Shown here: piece by piece, positions 20,338 to 33,200 of the stretch
Numbering within the stretch: the first letter of the stretch is position 1
Layout: the number at the start of each line of letters is the position of its first letter
Assembly (NCBI GenBank): GCA_022376465.1
Contig: JACDTU010000025.1
Location: 248,001 to 312,000 of the forward strand
Origin: Cubamyces lactineus
Lineage: Eukaryota > Basidiomycota > Agaricomycetes > Polyporales > Polyporaceae
DNA: 64,000 bases
Direction of reading: 5' to 3'
Notes under the pieces: model-generated
What the model saw: the letters and a program-made list of their open reading frames with translations, nothing else
Told to the model about the DNA's origin: nothing
Database searches by the model: none
Translations under genes and position numbers: made by a program

Positions 20338-22003
20338 GAGGTTAATTCCGGGAGCGGATAGGGGGATGGTAAAGCGTATTCGCTCATGGCTCGGGGTTGT
20401 AGGAAGGATGGCTCGTAGCGTACTCTGAGCTCGTAGCTAACTAGAATCCAGTGGGCATCTCGCTCGAGGGCGAGGGAGAGGTGACCGGGCGCTTGACTAC
20501 CAGACTACATCCGTAGCATACCTGAGCCATCCAGCCTAATCCTGCCCTCGCATGCAGCCAGGACGTACCAGAGAACACTCAATCCAGCCGCCAATGCCGC
20601 GAGAGAAGGCTCGAAGTGTCATAGTAGAGTCCATCGTGCTAAGCGACTTCGGCTGCAACCGCTACCAGCCGCTACCTCGAGTTCAATCGAATATCTGTGC
20701 CCATCGCCATCGCTCGCGCAATTCGTGCTCATTCACAAAACCACATAGAGGGTGCAAGTTTTTTAAATTACTCCGACACCGAGAAAATGGACAGTCATGG
20801 GCATTGAGTACGTGCGCTGGCATGGGCCTTCCCCGATTGTGAATCTCATACATCCCAAGTTGTACTACAGGAACTTCAGGCGCGGTTTTAAAACCCAACT
20901 GTGCCCGTACAGCTCTCTAGTTGCTACGTTGTCAGTGGCTACCATGTGAACGACTTCGTGGAAAGGCACCTCCCGCACCCACCCAGTATACCGAGATCAG
21001 GAGCCTCTGCCTCAAGCTGCGTTGTATCAACGCATTTCACGCGTCTTATGGCCAGGGCCATGGAGGTCCTGTGGGGTGTTTTACAGCGGGTGAACAACTG
21101 TCCATTGGGAGAGATGTGATTCGGCCGGATCCGTTCGCTCACTCACAATGGATCATGTTCTTCGAGCGATGAGCATCACCTCAGTCCCTCTAGACCAAAC
21201 GAACGTTGATGTTTCACAAGGCTGGTTTTCTTGCGTAATCTAGTAGCATCCTCCCTGGAACTGTCCGTAGAGGTAGGCATGCCCAGTCAACGGCGAAGAT
21301 CCCTATTGAGCACTTTGTTAAAGTGAACAGGTTTTAGCAATCATATGAGTTGGCTATACCATGTAGTGATGGTCAGCTACCCACGCACTATCTCGCCAAA
21401 TACTGTGATGTCTCAAGGATTACAAGGTACGACCGACAGCTCTGACAGCGAGTTGAAGTTGCTTTGTGCAGGCAATGTCCGCATTACGAGACCAGGCTGT
21501 CACGTCTCCAGGCAAAGGACGTCGCATTTCCGTGGCACCCGACCAGATACAGGAAGGTAGCTGTAGTACGCTCCAAATCATCACACGAGTGTATCACCAC
21601 CATGACATCGATTGACAATGCGCTGATTGCTATGGGAGAATAGACGACCGTGCTGATAACCTGGTCAATGTCGCTATTGGCTGTAGTTTATCTCATGTAA
21701 TGCATCAGGTGCGACGCGAATTCCTTGAATGTTCGGTTTCCTTAGCCGTTAACGTCTGCGAGCTGAGCCTACAACATCTCATTAACTAGATTAGCGAAGG
21801 CTATGCACGAAACCATTCCAAGCGGACTGGGCGTTTTCGCTGGCAGACATGCGGCATGTCAATACACACCATCATGTCTGTGTCAACAACGCCACCAGAT
21901 GTCTTCCTGTCCAATCCTTGGCTTATAGAGTGTTGGATCCAATTGTAGCCTGGACGCATATCGCATATCTTTCCCTCTCGTAGGCTTCACGGGCTGGAAG
22001 ACC
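20338..22003. other. Intergenic, no gene seen
   Basis: Only short ORFs (under 100 codons) without recognisable motifs or splice-linked partners. No LTR remnant, tRNA or long repeat was found. The last few hundred bases may hold the promoter of the next gene. Confidence 0.6.
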
Positions 22004-24296
22004 ATGATGCTCACCCCTATCCACAGTGCCGCGAACAATATCCAGGCCGGATCTCCCGCATTCCTCCCGATCAAGCTGCCAGCTCTCGATAACACGTTCG
22101 GAGCTCTTCTCCTCGGAAGCTTCCTTGGGTTTATGTGAGTACGCATAAGAAGTATTGCGGTTCTCATCATGACTTTGACATCATACTCGTAGACTCTATG
22201 GACTGACGGTGCATCAAGTGTATCGCTACTTCCGGTTCCCTGCGTACGAGAAAGATCCGGTGTATGTCAGATCTACGGTGAGCATCTCCACCTTCCTGCA
22301 CCGACTGTCATTCATATTCTCGACTTGCAGGTCGCGGCAGTCCTGTGAGTCCCTTGGTATCACTCTCGGCCATTACTGATATGGATCATCGTAGTGTACT
22401 CGAGACTCTCCATTCGGCACTGGCGATGCATCTATGGTGAGTATGCCTAGGAATGTATGGGGTAGCCCGCGGCTGACTCACTCCATGGGTAGCTACTATT
22501 ATCTTGTGCAGAACTACTTCCGACCTCAAGCCCTCTTGAAAGGCATATGGTGTGTGATCAGGATGACGAGCAGAAACTAATGACATTTTAGCTGATCGCA
22601 TGCAGGTCGGCAGATGTAAGCAAATCTTGCCATCCCCCTAGTCGAGCTGACACAACCTCTCCTTCATAAGGTGCTTCCCTTCATCACGGTGAGCTACACT
22701 GGAACTTGAGTGCTCCACGAGTCTCGCTAATTTCTGCTGCAGGGCCTCCTTATCATGGTCACGCAAACGTGAGTCCTATAGGTGAACAGCTCTGATCTAT
22801 GGGATTGATCCATCCAATACTAGGTTCTTCGCACGCCGCGTTTTCTTGCGTGCGTACCTACTTGGACGAGTCCTTCGTGACTTCTGACAGATTGCGGTGT
22901 AGTCAACCGGAGGACTGTCGTGATCGTGGTCTTCGTCGTGAGTTCGGCTGCCCAATGAACGCGACTCAATGAACGCGACTCGTTGCTCACGTCCTCGCTT
23001 CCAAATTCCAGCTGATGCTACTCTTGGGACAACTTGGTAAGGTCTTGATCGCTAGTCCTAAGACGCAACTGTGCAAACATGGCATCTCGCCCTACAGGTT
23101 TCTCGACCGGTACGCATCACAGTTGTCTCCCTCTACAGGCCCTCGATATATTTGATCATCGTCGTCAGCGTGTACAGTTGAAGCGTTAGTATCTCTACTT
23201 GTTCACGCCCCCTTTGGTGCACTCCCCGCTAGACCCTTACTCACGGTCCGTCGCAGATTCACACAGCCAGACCTCTTCCACGTCGAGAACATGCAGGTAT
23301 GACATACGCCATCTGTGTATTGGCTCTGTGATAGGACTGAACGTTGCGCACATTCATAGTGGCTATCGATTTGCGCTGTCGCGCTGGTCATCGCCGCCGA
23401 TTCTCTACTCACCTTTTGTCTGACCTACAATCTGTATCGCAGTCGAACAGGCATCAGATCGTAAGTACCAGTTTGGCCCATCGCGACGTGCAGAGTCCAA
23501 TGATAACCTCGAGATAGGACCGACTCGATACTTAGGTTGTTGATTATATACACCATCAACAACGGTACGTCAGCGTTCCGTATATGGACTTGTTTGACTC
23601 AGGGGCATTGAATATCCCAATAGGCCTTCTGACGGGGTGAGGTTGTATGGTAACTGCTCCGCGTCGCGTCTGCTTATATTCGAATACTGTTGCAGCACAT
23701 TGAGCACAATCGCGCTGTTCATGGCGAGTTCCATCTATGACCATATGCTCAAACGGATGCTGAGCAATCGCTCCAATTGATTCTAGGCGATCTTCTATCC
23801 GCATGCACTGATAACAGATGGGATCAACATATGCATCGTCAAAGGTGTGTCTCTCCGTCTTATGAAGCACCGCTTACGTTCTGACGTACGTCCTCTTACA
23901 GCATACGCTAACACGCTGCTCTCTGTGTACGCAAACACCGTGATCACTTCATTATCAGTGGCTTATAACTCGCGAACGACAGGCTCAACTCTCGGCATCT
24001 ACTCCGGGAGCATCAGGCGCAAGCCAGGGGAGCGGCGTACGTCAAAAGCGGAGGCTATCTGTCCACCGAACAATACCTCACCACGGTGGCCCCGGTTCGT
24101 CATCTAGCGTCTTTCCATATCGCACCATGCTGACCTTAAGCAGTCCTTCGCGCAGTACCAAAGCAATTCGCAGCCTGTGCTGCACATCCACATCATGCAG
24201 GATGTTGTCGACGATTTGTCCATCCACTCAGCGTACGAAGACGATCTCATCGCGTTGGACAAGAACACGGGTCAGGGCGTGCATCCGAGCGTCTGA
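22004..24296 (+). CDS. DUF6534-type multi-pass membrane protein, intron-rich
   Basis: This orphan membrane family is greatly expanded in mushroom-forming fungi; its function is unknown. Spliced reading gives the family landmarks in order: LDNTFGALLLGSFLGF (exon 1, 22004-22134), LYGLTVHQVYRYFRF (exon 2, 22193-22277), LETLHSALAMHLCYYYLVQNY, LPFITGLLIMVTQTFFARR, WLSICAVALVIAADSLLTF, STDSILRLLIIYTINN and AYANTLLSVLNSR. A short hydrophilic tail ends at TGA 24294-24296. I count about 18 exons, some tiny (14 bases at 22331-22344, 10 at 22606-22615, 12 at 23098-23109). One intron after ALFM (near 23730) seems to use a GC donor. The junctions between about 23098 and 23260 did not give a clean frame, so there may be a lesion or an exon I misplaced. 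Start ATG 22004 or 22007. About seven hydrophobic segments fit the family. Confidence 0.75.
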
Positions 24297-24833
24297 TATA
24301 CACGTTCACCAGCCTGTTGCGGCGATTTGCAATCTGACCAATATCGTCTGCTGTTCCCAGGCTACTATTGTTCCCCACACGAATCTGTCAATGCAAAAGC
24401 TGCGGTCGTCTAGATCGTATGAGATTGTTGGGTTATCTCGTGCAGGAGGGTCTCAGTCACGGCTTGCCCCACTAGCGGCTGACTTCCGACCGAGTATACT
24501 CCATGCAGCAAGAGTACTGTCACTCTGCTGTTCCGGGCAGATGTCTGAGTGGCTATGTCGTGCGACAAAAGCCGTATATGGCTGGTACGTTCCTGCCCTT
24601 ATTGGCCGTCCCTTGATGCAACAACTTAGTCCCTGAGGACGCCCATCACACCTGTGTTCGCTTCGCACCAGCGCACGCGCCTGATGTCGGTATATCAAAG
24701 TTCGCATTGCGTCGATATATTACTGACGAGGTCTACGAGCTGAGCGCTCAGATTCTTCACCTTATAAAGACGACGTCAACGTTCTGCCCACACTCCAGCT
24801 TTTCCCCTGGGCGACCGCCAATGCCCCCGCCAG
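24297..24833. other. Intergenic, no gene seen
   Basis: A 537-base spacer between two co-oriented membrane protein genes. It must hold the 3' end of the first and the promoter of the second. An ORF reading through it is not supported by splice sites or motifs. Confidence 0.55.
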
Positions 24834-26293
24834 ATGCCCATTATACAAGGGGACATCAGCGAGGTCAATGCGAACTTAGTCGGGCTGTGGTTGCAGCTCC
24901 TCGCGACAGGTAGGGATTGCCTGCGTCACTGTTCTGAAGACATTCGGACTGATTGGGCTGGCTCGCAGGAGCGTACATCGTTTATTTGCCACACTGCGCG
25001 ATCATCCTGACTAGGAAGCTAAGGCAGGGCCTCTCGCGATGGCTTCCTGCCGTTTGCCTCTTGATCTTCGCGGCGACGATGCTTGTAGGTCTATATCTTC
25101 GATGGTCGAGCATGGTTATCCTGACGTGTAGGGGCAACCAGGACGTCGTAACAGGTCTAGTGATGGCATATGACGCCTTCGCCATCCAAGGAGACGGCGA
25201 GGTGCCGGATCCCAATGTGATTTATGGCAACCCTTCCTCGAAGCTTTCCCTGATGAAGAACGCGATGAACATTGTCGTGGCTATATTATCTGATATCATA
25301 ATCGTAATTTTAAATCCTCACTCCTTTCCTGCAGGTCGCGTTCACCATGTTATATGACAGGTTTATCGGACCTACATCGTTTGGAATCTGAACATATGGG
25401 CAATACTCACCCCGGTAGGCCTTCTCGCGAGTGACACAGGTGAGGAGATCTACTGCCCATTGCTTTCCCTCATGACGAGTGCTGATATCGAGATCGACCT
25501 TTTCCAGCCCTCGGGATTTGGGCAGTCTGGACGCTCGCGCAGACGATGCCTGGGAATGACATTTCAGCTACCGTGACTCTTCGCGTTCGCTACTTCTTCA
25601 TAATCACCTTCGTTTTGAACGTACTGTGCTCAGGTGGGCAGTCATTACCATGACAGAGCCGGAACCCACGATAACCCAGAATGCCGTAGGGATGATTTGT
25701 TACAAGATCTGGAGAGTGCAATCGTTGTTTCCTAGGGAGTTCAGCGGCAGAGGGTCGTATACTGGCAGAATATTGGAGATCATCGGGCAATCAGGTAAGT
25801 TGCATATTTCCGAAGGCGACTGGCGCTGACCTTTCTAAACGCGATGTGCCATAGCCATAATCTACTGTGCACACCTACTGATCTTGATTATCACCAATTG
25901 TATGGGCACAAACTACTTCTTCATGTTCATCGTCCCTGTAAGTCGTCGTATACACCGTGTCATACCAGAACGTTGACTCACTATTCGCCCAATTGTAGCT
26001 TCCGCCTGTCGGGGTAAGTCTACGGATTCTTACAAGAAGGAGGAAGACTGATCTTCCCTTCATAGGCCTACGTTTTTTCCATGATCATCGTTCGCGCTCA
26101 AGAGAGCATATCCAAACGAAGATTGGCCGCACCTCCTGCATCTCTTCGCTTCAGCAGTGCTACCTCGCCGCGAGTGCCCACCGAGATTGCTCTCGAGAAT
26201 GTCTCTGACTCCGAAGGCGAAGACGTTCCACGTTCCCGTGAGGCTCGGGTATCTTCTAATGGTGGAAATGCAAGTCCCAAGGAGGGCGTCTGA
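24834..26293 (+). CDS. Multi-pass membrane protein, uncharacterised agaricomycete family
   Basis: Spliced reading from ATG 24834 gives a short N-terminus, then LLATGAYIVYLPHC, a WLPAVCLLIF helix, the loop PDPNVIYGNPSSKLSLMKNA, IVVAILSDIIIVYRTYIVWN, WAILTPVGLLASD, GIWAVWTLAQ, VRYFFIITFVLNVLCS, MICYKIWRVQSLF, IIYCAHLLILIITNCMGTNY, LPPVG and AYVFSMIIVRA. A hydrophilic, serine-rich tail of about 60 residues follows to TGA 26291-26293. There are about nine exons. The intron near 25085-25141 keeps frame (57 bases), so its retention would also be readable. I recognise the pattern from many predicted Agaricomycete proteins but know no function. About seven membrane segments and a long cytosolic tail suggest a receptor- or transporter-like plasma membrane protein; that is inference only. 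A paralogue with matching intron positions lies at 56767-58305. Confidence 0.8.
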
Positions 26294-26935
26294 CCTGTAT
26301 GCAACGGCGACATGACTGCTCGTCACGGTCTTGTAGTGGACTCGGATGTTTGTGCTCGATAACTTGCAACGTGAACTACGTCTTCATTGAAGAATTCTAG
26401 TGTGCCCGGTGAAGCATTTCGCCGGCACTCCTCTAACCACACGGCGGAAGCGGGCCTCGTCATTGGTACCCCAAGGGAAGTTCGAGTCATCTGGGCAAGG
26501 GCAGAACCCAACCTAATACATGAGATGTACGGGACCACATAAATCTCCCGCTCATGCGGTTATCTATAGGAGATAGCATCCGAGTGGAAGAACGGACAAT
26601 CATAGTGCGAAGGCATGCAGAGATACTCACGGAATCTATGTTTACATCTCATGACCTGCGGGAATGAGCTTCGCGCATTCCCGCCCGGCATTGCGAACTA
26701 GGCACGACCCACATCAGGTCGAGCAAATCGCTCTATCGCAGCGATGTCCATATGCTGGCGTCCCTTGGGGGGCCGTCCAATTTCTTTAGGAGACCGCTTT
26801 CACCATATCCTCACGTCTTGTGATCGCCTGCAGGGCCGTTGGATGCGATAGTGCTGGTCGAACTCGGGGAGGTATAAATTTCAGCGAAGGCAGACGGACA
26901 GCCTCGAAATACACGCAGGGAAGAGCAGTACCACC
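26294..26935. other. Intergenic, promoter of the peptidase gene
   Basis: No ORF of note. The only clear signal is a TATA-like element close to the right end. Confidence 0.6.
26873..26878 (+). promoter_or_regulatory. TATA box of the M28 peptidase gene
   Basis: TATAAA lies in GAGGTATAAATTTC, 57 bases before the first ATG (26936) and 90 before the second in-frame ATG (26969). The distance suits a fungal core promoter with a short leader. Confidence 0.5.
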
Positions 26936-28491
26936 ATGCGCTCTCCTTCAAACCACATCCCGCAGGCAATGCGGAGCTTGCTCCTCCTCTCGTTCGTTTC
27001 CCTCTCGCTCGGTTTCGTGCGGGCGGCGTCCACTGTCCGTGCGGTTCCGCCCACGTCTGCGCCGTCCCACGAGGCCGGTATCTTCGCACGACAGTGCGCG
27101 AGCACCGACATCTGGCCCAAAGGCCCGGGCAGCGCGCTCGTCCCGCAGGCCCCCACCGCCGAGCTGCGCGACATGCTCTCCCAGATCGACACCGCCCGTA
27201 TCAACGCGACGATCACGAAGCTCGTGTCGTTTGGGACCCGCCACACGCTTTCCAGCCAGACGGACCCCGTGCGCGGTATTGGGGCGTCGCGCGATTGGCT
27301 CGCGGCGGAGATGCGTAGCATTGCAAAGGGCGCGCGCCCCGGGACGAACGTGACGATCACCGTCCCAAGCTACATCCAGCAGCCCGCGAGTCGCATCCCA
27401 ACCCCTACGAACATCAGCGACGTCGTCGCGACCATTCGCGGAGCCTCCGACCCCAATCGGGTGTACGTCATCACAGGCCACTACGACTCTCGAGTGACGG
27501 ACATAATGAACTTCACCGACGACGCGCCGGGCGCGGACGACGATGCCTCGGGCGTAGCGATCGTTTTGGAGCTCCTGCGCATCATGATCCAGAGGCCGCC
27601 GCCTCCAGCGACCATCGTCCTCGCCGCCGTAGCCGGAGAGGAGCAGGGCCTGTACGGGGCAGATCATCTCGCGCAGATCCTCTTTGATGCCGGTGCCGAC
27701 GTTCAGGGCATGTTCACTAACGACATCGTCGGAAGCCCGAAGGGAGACGAAGGCGCCGTTGACCCGTTCAGTATCCGGCTCTTTGGACAAGGCATGCCGA
27801 CGACCGAGAACTCGTCCACGACAGCGACTCGTGAGTCCATCGGAGGAGAGAACGACAGCCCTGCGCGCGAGCTCGTGCGTTTTGTAGATGAGGTGGCTAC
27901 TAACTCCGTCACAGGAATGAAAGGTGCGTGACTCTCTGTGTCAGGATCGTAGTCATGTATCTGACACGGTCCAACATAGTTCGCGTGATATACCGCCTCG
28001 ATCGCTTCCTACGTGGAGGAGACCACGAACCTTTCCTCGAGCGTGGTTTCCCTGCTGCGCGCTTCACCGAGCCGCACGAGAACTTCGCGCACCAGCACCA
28101 GGACGTGCGCGTCGACGCCGTCACGGGCGAGCAATTCGGCGACCTCATCGAGTTTTGCGACTTCGACTTCATCGCGCGCGTCGCCAAGGTGAACGGAGCC
28201 GCGATGTGGTCCCTCGCGCAAGCACCGGGCACGCCGAAGAACGTGATACTCGACACGTCCGTGCTGACGAACAACAGTACGCTGCTATGGGAGCTGGGGA
28301 GCGACGAGGGTCTGGCGGGGTACGAGGTGCTCTGGCGTCCGACGATAGCGCCGTTCTGGACGAACGTGATCCCGGTCGGCCTCGTCAACAAGGTCACGGT
28401 CGACCTGTCGAAGGACAATGTCGTCTTTGGGGTGCGCGCGGTCGGAACGAACGGCTATCGCAGCCCTGCCGCGTTCCCATTCCCGACATAG
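26936..28491 (+). CDS. Secreted M28 family zinc aminopeptidase with C-terminal FN3-like domain
   Basis: It would remove N-terminal residues from peptides outside the cell using two zinc ions. Exon 1 is 26936-27923 and exon 2 27980-28491, joined in phase to give 499 residues. A signal peptide is clear from the second Met (M12, [14 protein letters not shown], likely cut after VRA), so translation may start at 26969. The M28 ligands are all present: H182 in GHYDSR, D201-D203 in GADDDASG, E235/E236 in GEEQGL, D263 in NDIVGS, and the late histidine near H362 in [12 protein letters not shown]. After residue about 390 a beta-rich module ([23 protein letters not shown]) resembles a fibronectin type III domain, probably for substrate or wall binding. 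The intact active site argues for a working enzyme. Confidence 0.9.
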
Positions 28492-28992
28492 AGTCATCAT
28501 GGCATGAGATGGGGGGACGGATGGCTTCCAAGTAAGGGAGGTGGGGCTATTGAATAGAGGCGCTACTGCTGCTACAGACCACATGTATGAGATCTGGTGG
28601 CTCGCGCTCATAAGGCCTGATGCACAGCAATCGATGACGAATTGGTATGCTCACCGGACCTCGCTGCGAATGGCAGCTGCGCACAGGGCGATATTAATGG
28701 ACTAGAACGGATAATAGTAGGAAGATTGGCGCTCTACAGAAAGATCAAACCACACAAAAATCTCGGTCCTCTATAGCCATAGCGACGAATGTGGACGAGT
28801 GATGATCGAGAGAGACCCACAGGGACCCATAGCTGAATCAGGTAGGTAACAAGTCGAACCATCGTCGGAGGAGTCCACTTTGGTAGCGAAGAGCACCGAC
28901 CTAGAGAGCATCCAGTAACCAGGGTGAGAAGCCTGTCTACTCAAGCGCCAGCCGAGTCAGCATACCAGCTAAACCCCATCCCCAAGAGCGCT
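28492..28992. other. Intergenic between convergent genes
   Basis: About 500 bases separate the stop codons of the peptidase (+) and the F-box gene (-). It should contain both 3' ends; nothing else seen. Confidence 0.6.
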
Positions 28993-30272
28993 TCAGTTGG
29001 CGAGGAACATCCACGGCGTCACGCGCAAGACAGAACGAGCGTCCAAGACAGGCATCCAGCTCCGGATCTCATCCACGAGGACAGGGATAGTCGTCACGCT
29101 AGCGGGAGGGACCTTGAGCAGCCAGACAGTTACCATCTGCAGTTGCGAGAAGTCGTCCCCGGAGAGGATTGCTGCGGCCTCCGCCCAAAGAGACTTGAGT
29201 GTTTCGAGTTCGAAGAGCCCAGGTATCCTGAGGTAAAAGGTGAGGTGGATGAGGTTGGAAGGCGATAGCTGACCAAGTAGATATGGCAGATATCGACCAG
29301 ATTCCGCGTCGATGTCCCTGACGTGAAGAGTCCGGAGGGAAGGATTGTTGGACAAATTTATACGGTTATCTGCCAGGTCGCGCGGACTGAGTAGCCCGCA
29401 TACATGCCAGTAACGGATGACGCACCTCGTGTCCAGAACTTCAACGACAGTTGGAAATGAATCAAAACCGATCCCAACCTCTTGACCAGACTCTGGATGG
29501 CAGGCACATCGCTGCTGTCCTGTTCACGGATCTGTAGGTCGTCCAACGTCTCCATAGAAGGCGTGCAAAGGAGCCATTCGATCAGAGGCTGAGCTGCGCC
29601 CCTGTGGGCTGGATTGAACCATAGAAGTTGAAGGTGCGGTACAGGCGAGCTCCAGGAGTACTGAGGATAGCAAGGAGCGATACGCCACCCAGCATTGTCG
29701 ACAAAGAGCCTCGTGAGCTGCTTGAACGCGCAGACGACCTTGCGGAATTCCGAAAAGCTGTAGAAGTTGCCACCCGAGAGCTTCAGGGTCGTCACAGAAT
29801 CGAATTGAGTGCACACTAGAAAAAAGCTGCGTGGAAGGGGCTGCGTGTCCCAGATGTACTCGCCCAACGTCAGGAAAAACGTCCGAGGGAGACAACGAGG
29901 GGGAAAGATGATGGGGAAGAGGTGGAGCCATGGTCGTTCCTTGTCCTCCCATAGCTGCAGGGAATGAACGTTTTCCAGGGCAGAGGCAATGTGAGGGGCC
30001 GTGCGGATGCGCACAAGAGCGTCGAATGCAGTGCGTCCTGCGATCGAGGTGCGATAGAATAGATTGTATCGACTGGGCGGGAGCCACTGGCGGCATGTGA
30101 GTGCACAGCTGCATAGCGTTTCCCGGTCAGCGACAAAGTCGATGACTCTCTCAAAGACGTCCTGAGGGAGTGCTGCGGGCATGTCCCGTGGATGCGGCGT
30201 CGAGGTACGGTGTGAGAAGAACAGCCAAGGCAGTGCGTACGCTATGGGGTGGGCGACGTGGAGTTTTGCCAT
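28993..30272 (-). CDS. F-box protein
   Basis: Exon 1 (30272-29426) and exon 2 (29369-28993) join in phase across a 56-base intron to give 407 residues. An F-box-like motif, LPQDVFERVIDFVADRETL followed by CALTCRQWLPPSRYNLFY, starts near residue 34. The second Met (residue 31, base 30182) therefore gives a more usual F-box start and may be the true one. The rest has leucine-rich segments (LTRLFVDNAGWRI, LQLLWFNPA, SLRTLHVRDI) like the degenerate LRRs of agaricomycete F-box proteins. Such proteins present targets to SCF (Skp1-Cullin-F-box) ubiquitin ligases; the target is unknown. Exon 2 alone looks open from another Met, but the splice restores a continuous frame. Confidence 0.8.
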
Positions 30273-33200
30273 TGGGGATTGTACGCACGGAAAGGCGGTG
30301 GGTAGTCGAGGCTGTGCCTTCTTCGCCCGTCGAATAGTTAGCTCATATACGCTTCGCCGACGCCTCCGGTGGTATCAGCCCTAAGGTCAGGAGATTACGC
30401 AGATCGTGGGGTATTGCAACTAATGCGCAAGTATTAGTATATCAGATTGAAAATCGCAACGCGCAAGGTATAGAACCGCCACGGGGTGGTTTGACAGGGT
30501 CAGATAGAGCTAGAATCGACACATGAGTGGGATCTAACGGAAACCCTCGGTGATCCAGCGGAGTTGCCAGACTCGTGTCATTACTTTGAAGATTACGTTT
30601 GCGGAACCTAAGGATGAATCCTGGAGATTAATAAATGCACCCGTTGTGGTTGTGGTTCAGAACTCGAATCCTTCGATGTCACCGATGGTCTGGGCACGAG
30701 GGATAGTCGGTCTATGAGCGAGGGGATCTTCACGTATGCAACCATCGTTGCGAAAGCCGTGTCATACGTGGCCCTATACTGTCGACGTTACAGACACTTT
30801 TTGACAAGTACACTCACTGGCGGGATCAATGGATTCGGGTGCAAATAGAACGCGTTGCACAGCAAGACGAGGCCAACGGAAGGATCGGCTTGACACCGAT
30901 GTCTCCCTATGCGTAGCCTCTCAATGAAATCGATTCAATCTGATGTAGTCCTAGTATGCGTGAAGTTCCATAGCAATGACCAGATCCGAGCAGGCTTCCT
31001 AGACGTCGACTTGGAAAAACAGCTAATCACGCAAAAGGCCGAAGCTAGTACGTGCAGTCAAACGAGAAAGACTACCCAGGTCTTCTCCCACGCAAAGCAT
31101 GCCAGATAGTATCTTGTTGCAGCGCCAGAAGGTGCACATGGTGGTATGAGGCAAGAATTTCTAGTGCGAGACAAATGGAGTTGATGGCAAAGGAACAAAA
31201 CGACCGGCGCCAGTTTAGCGCTAAACCGCTACGTTTGTGGGCGCTAAATGACAATCTAGACCTGCCGCCTTTGTTGGTGGTTTAAGTACTTGTCTTCGAC
31301 ATAAGTAGTACCAGCGCAGTGCTAACTTGCTTCCTTCACTGCCACCAAGCTTCAGCATCCTCCGTAGATTGGAACGCTACCGAAAAAATACAAACGACTC
31401 GATCTGGGTTGCGACCGTACTCCAAGCCCATCTATAGAAAAACTTTGCCATATGCAAGTCGACGCACATGGACTTCAGCTGATCGCATACATGGAGGATT
31501 CAGTAAGATCTTTCCAGCAGATTGTGTCGGTCATTCCACTGCTGACACGTACGAGTCCACCCTACATGGAACTTGAACTGACACGTCACAAGCGCGTGCT
31601 GTAGCCGGCAAACGAGCGTGCAAAGTCCAGTTTCCAGGCTAGATGTTCATCGACGTCTCAATAAGCAGCCTGGTAGGTCACGATGAAGGTAACCATTTGA
31701 CGCACTACTTGCATGAGCATCTACTAACACGCTCGCCGATGCACCCAGCGCCTCAAATGGCTTGTCCATGCCGCTCAAATGCTGAAGTCCTTGACGTGCA
31801 GACGAATTCGGTCCTCGAATTCGTGGCACGAGGCGAGATTCTGTCAGCCTCGACGCTATACAACCGTGCCGGCATACGTCAAGTATGACGCCGGGTAAAC
31901 CTTGGCTCGCGATACAAAAAATCGTTCGAGTCAGGCCCAACTATCGTACGTCGTGTGCTATGCGCATCCAACACTCTACCTCTCTGGGCGTCGCACGGGC
32001 ATCAGGATGGCTTATGAGTGACATCTCCTTAATTCCAGCTATGCTTGATAGAATGCTACCCCTCTGGGTGGATCGGCGCGGTGGCACCTCAGTTCTCAAC
32101 GTTCGACTACCTTGCGGAACTTGAAGTTCGACACCTCAATGTGGACCGGGTGTGCGGCACACGTCAAGGTGGAGTGCAACGCTCGTAAGTGTGCCGTTGG
32201 AGAGAAGTTGCGTATCCCTTTGACAGCCCCACGGAAGGGGCTCGGTGGCCTGAAGAACGTCCGGTTCGAGGACAGCCGGCAAACCAGTAAGAGCTCGTGG
32301 GGCTACACGTGGTGGTGCGTATCTGATGTTTGCCCATGACAGGCGACGCAACAGATGAATGTGGATGGTCTGATATATCGTGCATGCATAGACCCGGTAT
32401 TCACTACTCAATCGTACGATCACGAGGCTCAAATTCGAGCTGGACACCACATGGACCTCGGTCCTATCAGCACGATATCCCCCCTATTGATCAGTATACG
32501 GTATGCCCTGATCTCATCGAGCGTTGGATGAAGTTAACTCACGGCACAGGAAAGCCTCCAGCGTCAGCCACCCACCGTTCTACGTGTGGAGGGCTCGGCA
32601 CGGTGACCGCTTGCCTCTTCCATCTCGAGCGCATTGAACACGTACAATACCAGACCAGAGCTGGCCTTCCGTCGACACATTCTTGGATCCCATCGTTCAT
32701 GGCTGGTCCAAGCTCCCCATACCTGATCACACCCCGCTATCTGTAGGACACACGGCAGCAGCCAGACCTCCCCGGCAGCCCATCTCCCCCGCCCGAGGCC
32801 ACCCGTGCCGCCAACGCCACCACGAGCCACGCCGCGCCAGAATCCATTCATCCGCCTCACCTTCGACCGTCAGACGTTCGACGCATGGAACCAGCAGACG
32901 CTAACAAGCTACCAAGACCCACCCGCACGCCCCGAGAGCCTGATGGGGCCGCTCGTGTGGCTGTAGCCGCTGACCGCTCGGCGTTTGGCAGGTCCCATGC
33001 GCGGGTTTACGCTATGCCCACGGGCCACCCTTCAGCCCCGATGTCCTCCCGGGTCCACGCAGCCGACCTGCAGAACGATGAAGCACGAGGCTGGCTCGTA
33101 CGGGAAAATGGAAGACGGGCGGCCGCCACAGAATACTCGCGTCGGCGGCGGAGTCGCACCCCGCGCACCTCGTCGTCCGCAAAGCGCCTCGGCCCGGTGG

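Noticed and set aside
32039..32746. Spliced F-box/LRR-like gene fragment (FSTFDYLAELEVRHLNV, then GLGGLKNVRFED)
   Set aside because: The pieces look protein-like and have GTAAGT/TGACAG borders, but the frames do not join across the intron, and no start or F-box was found upstream.
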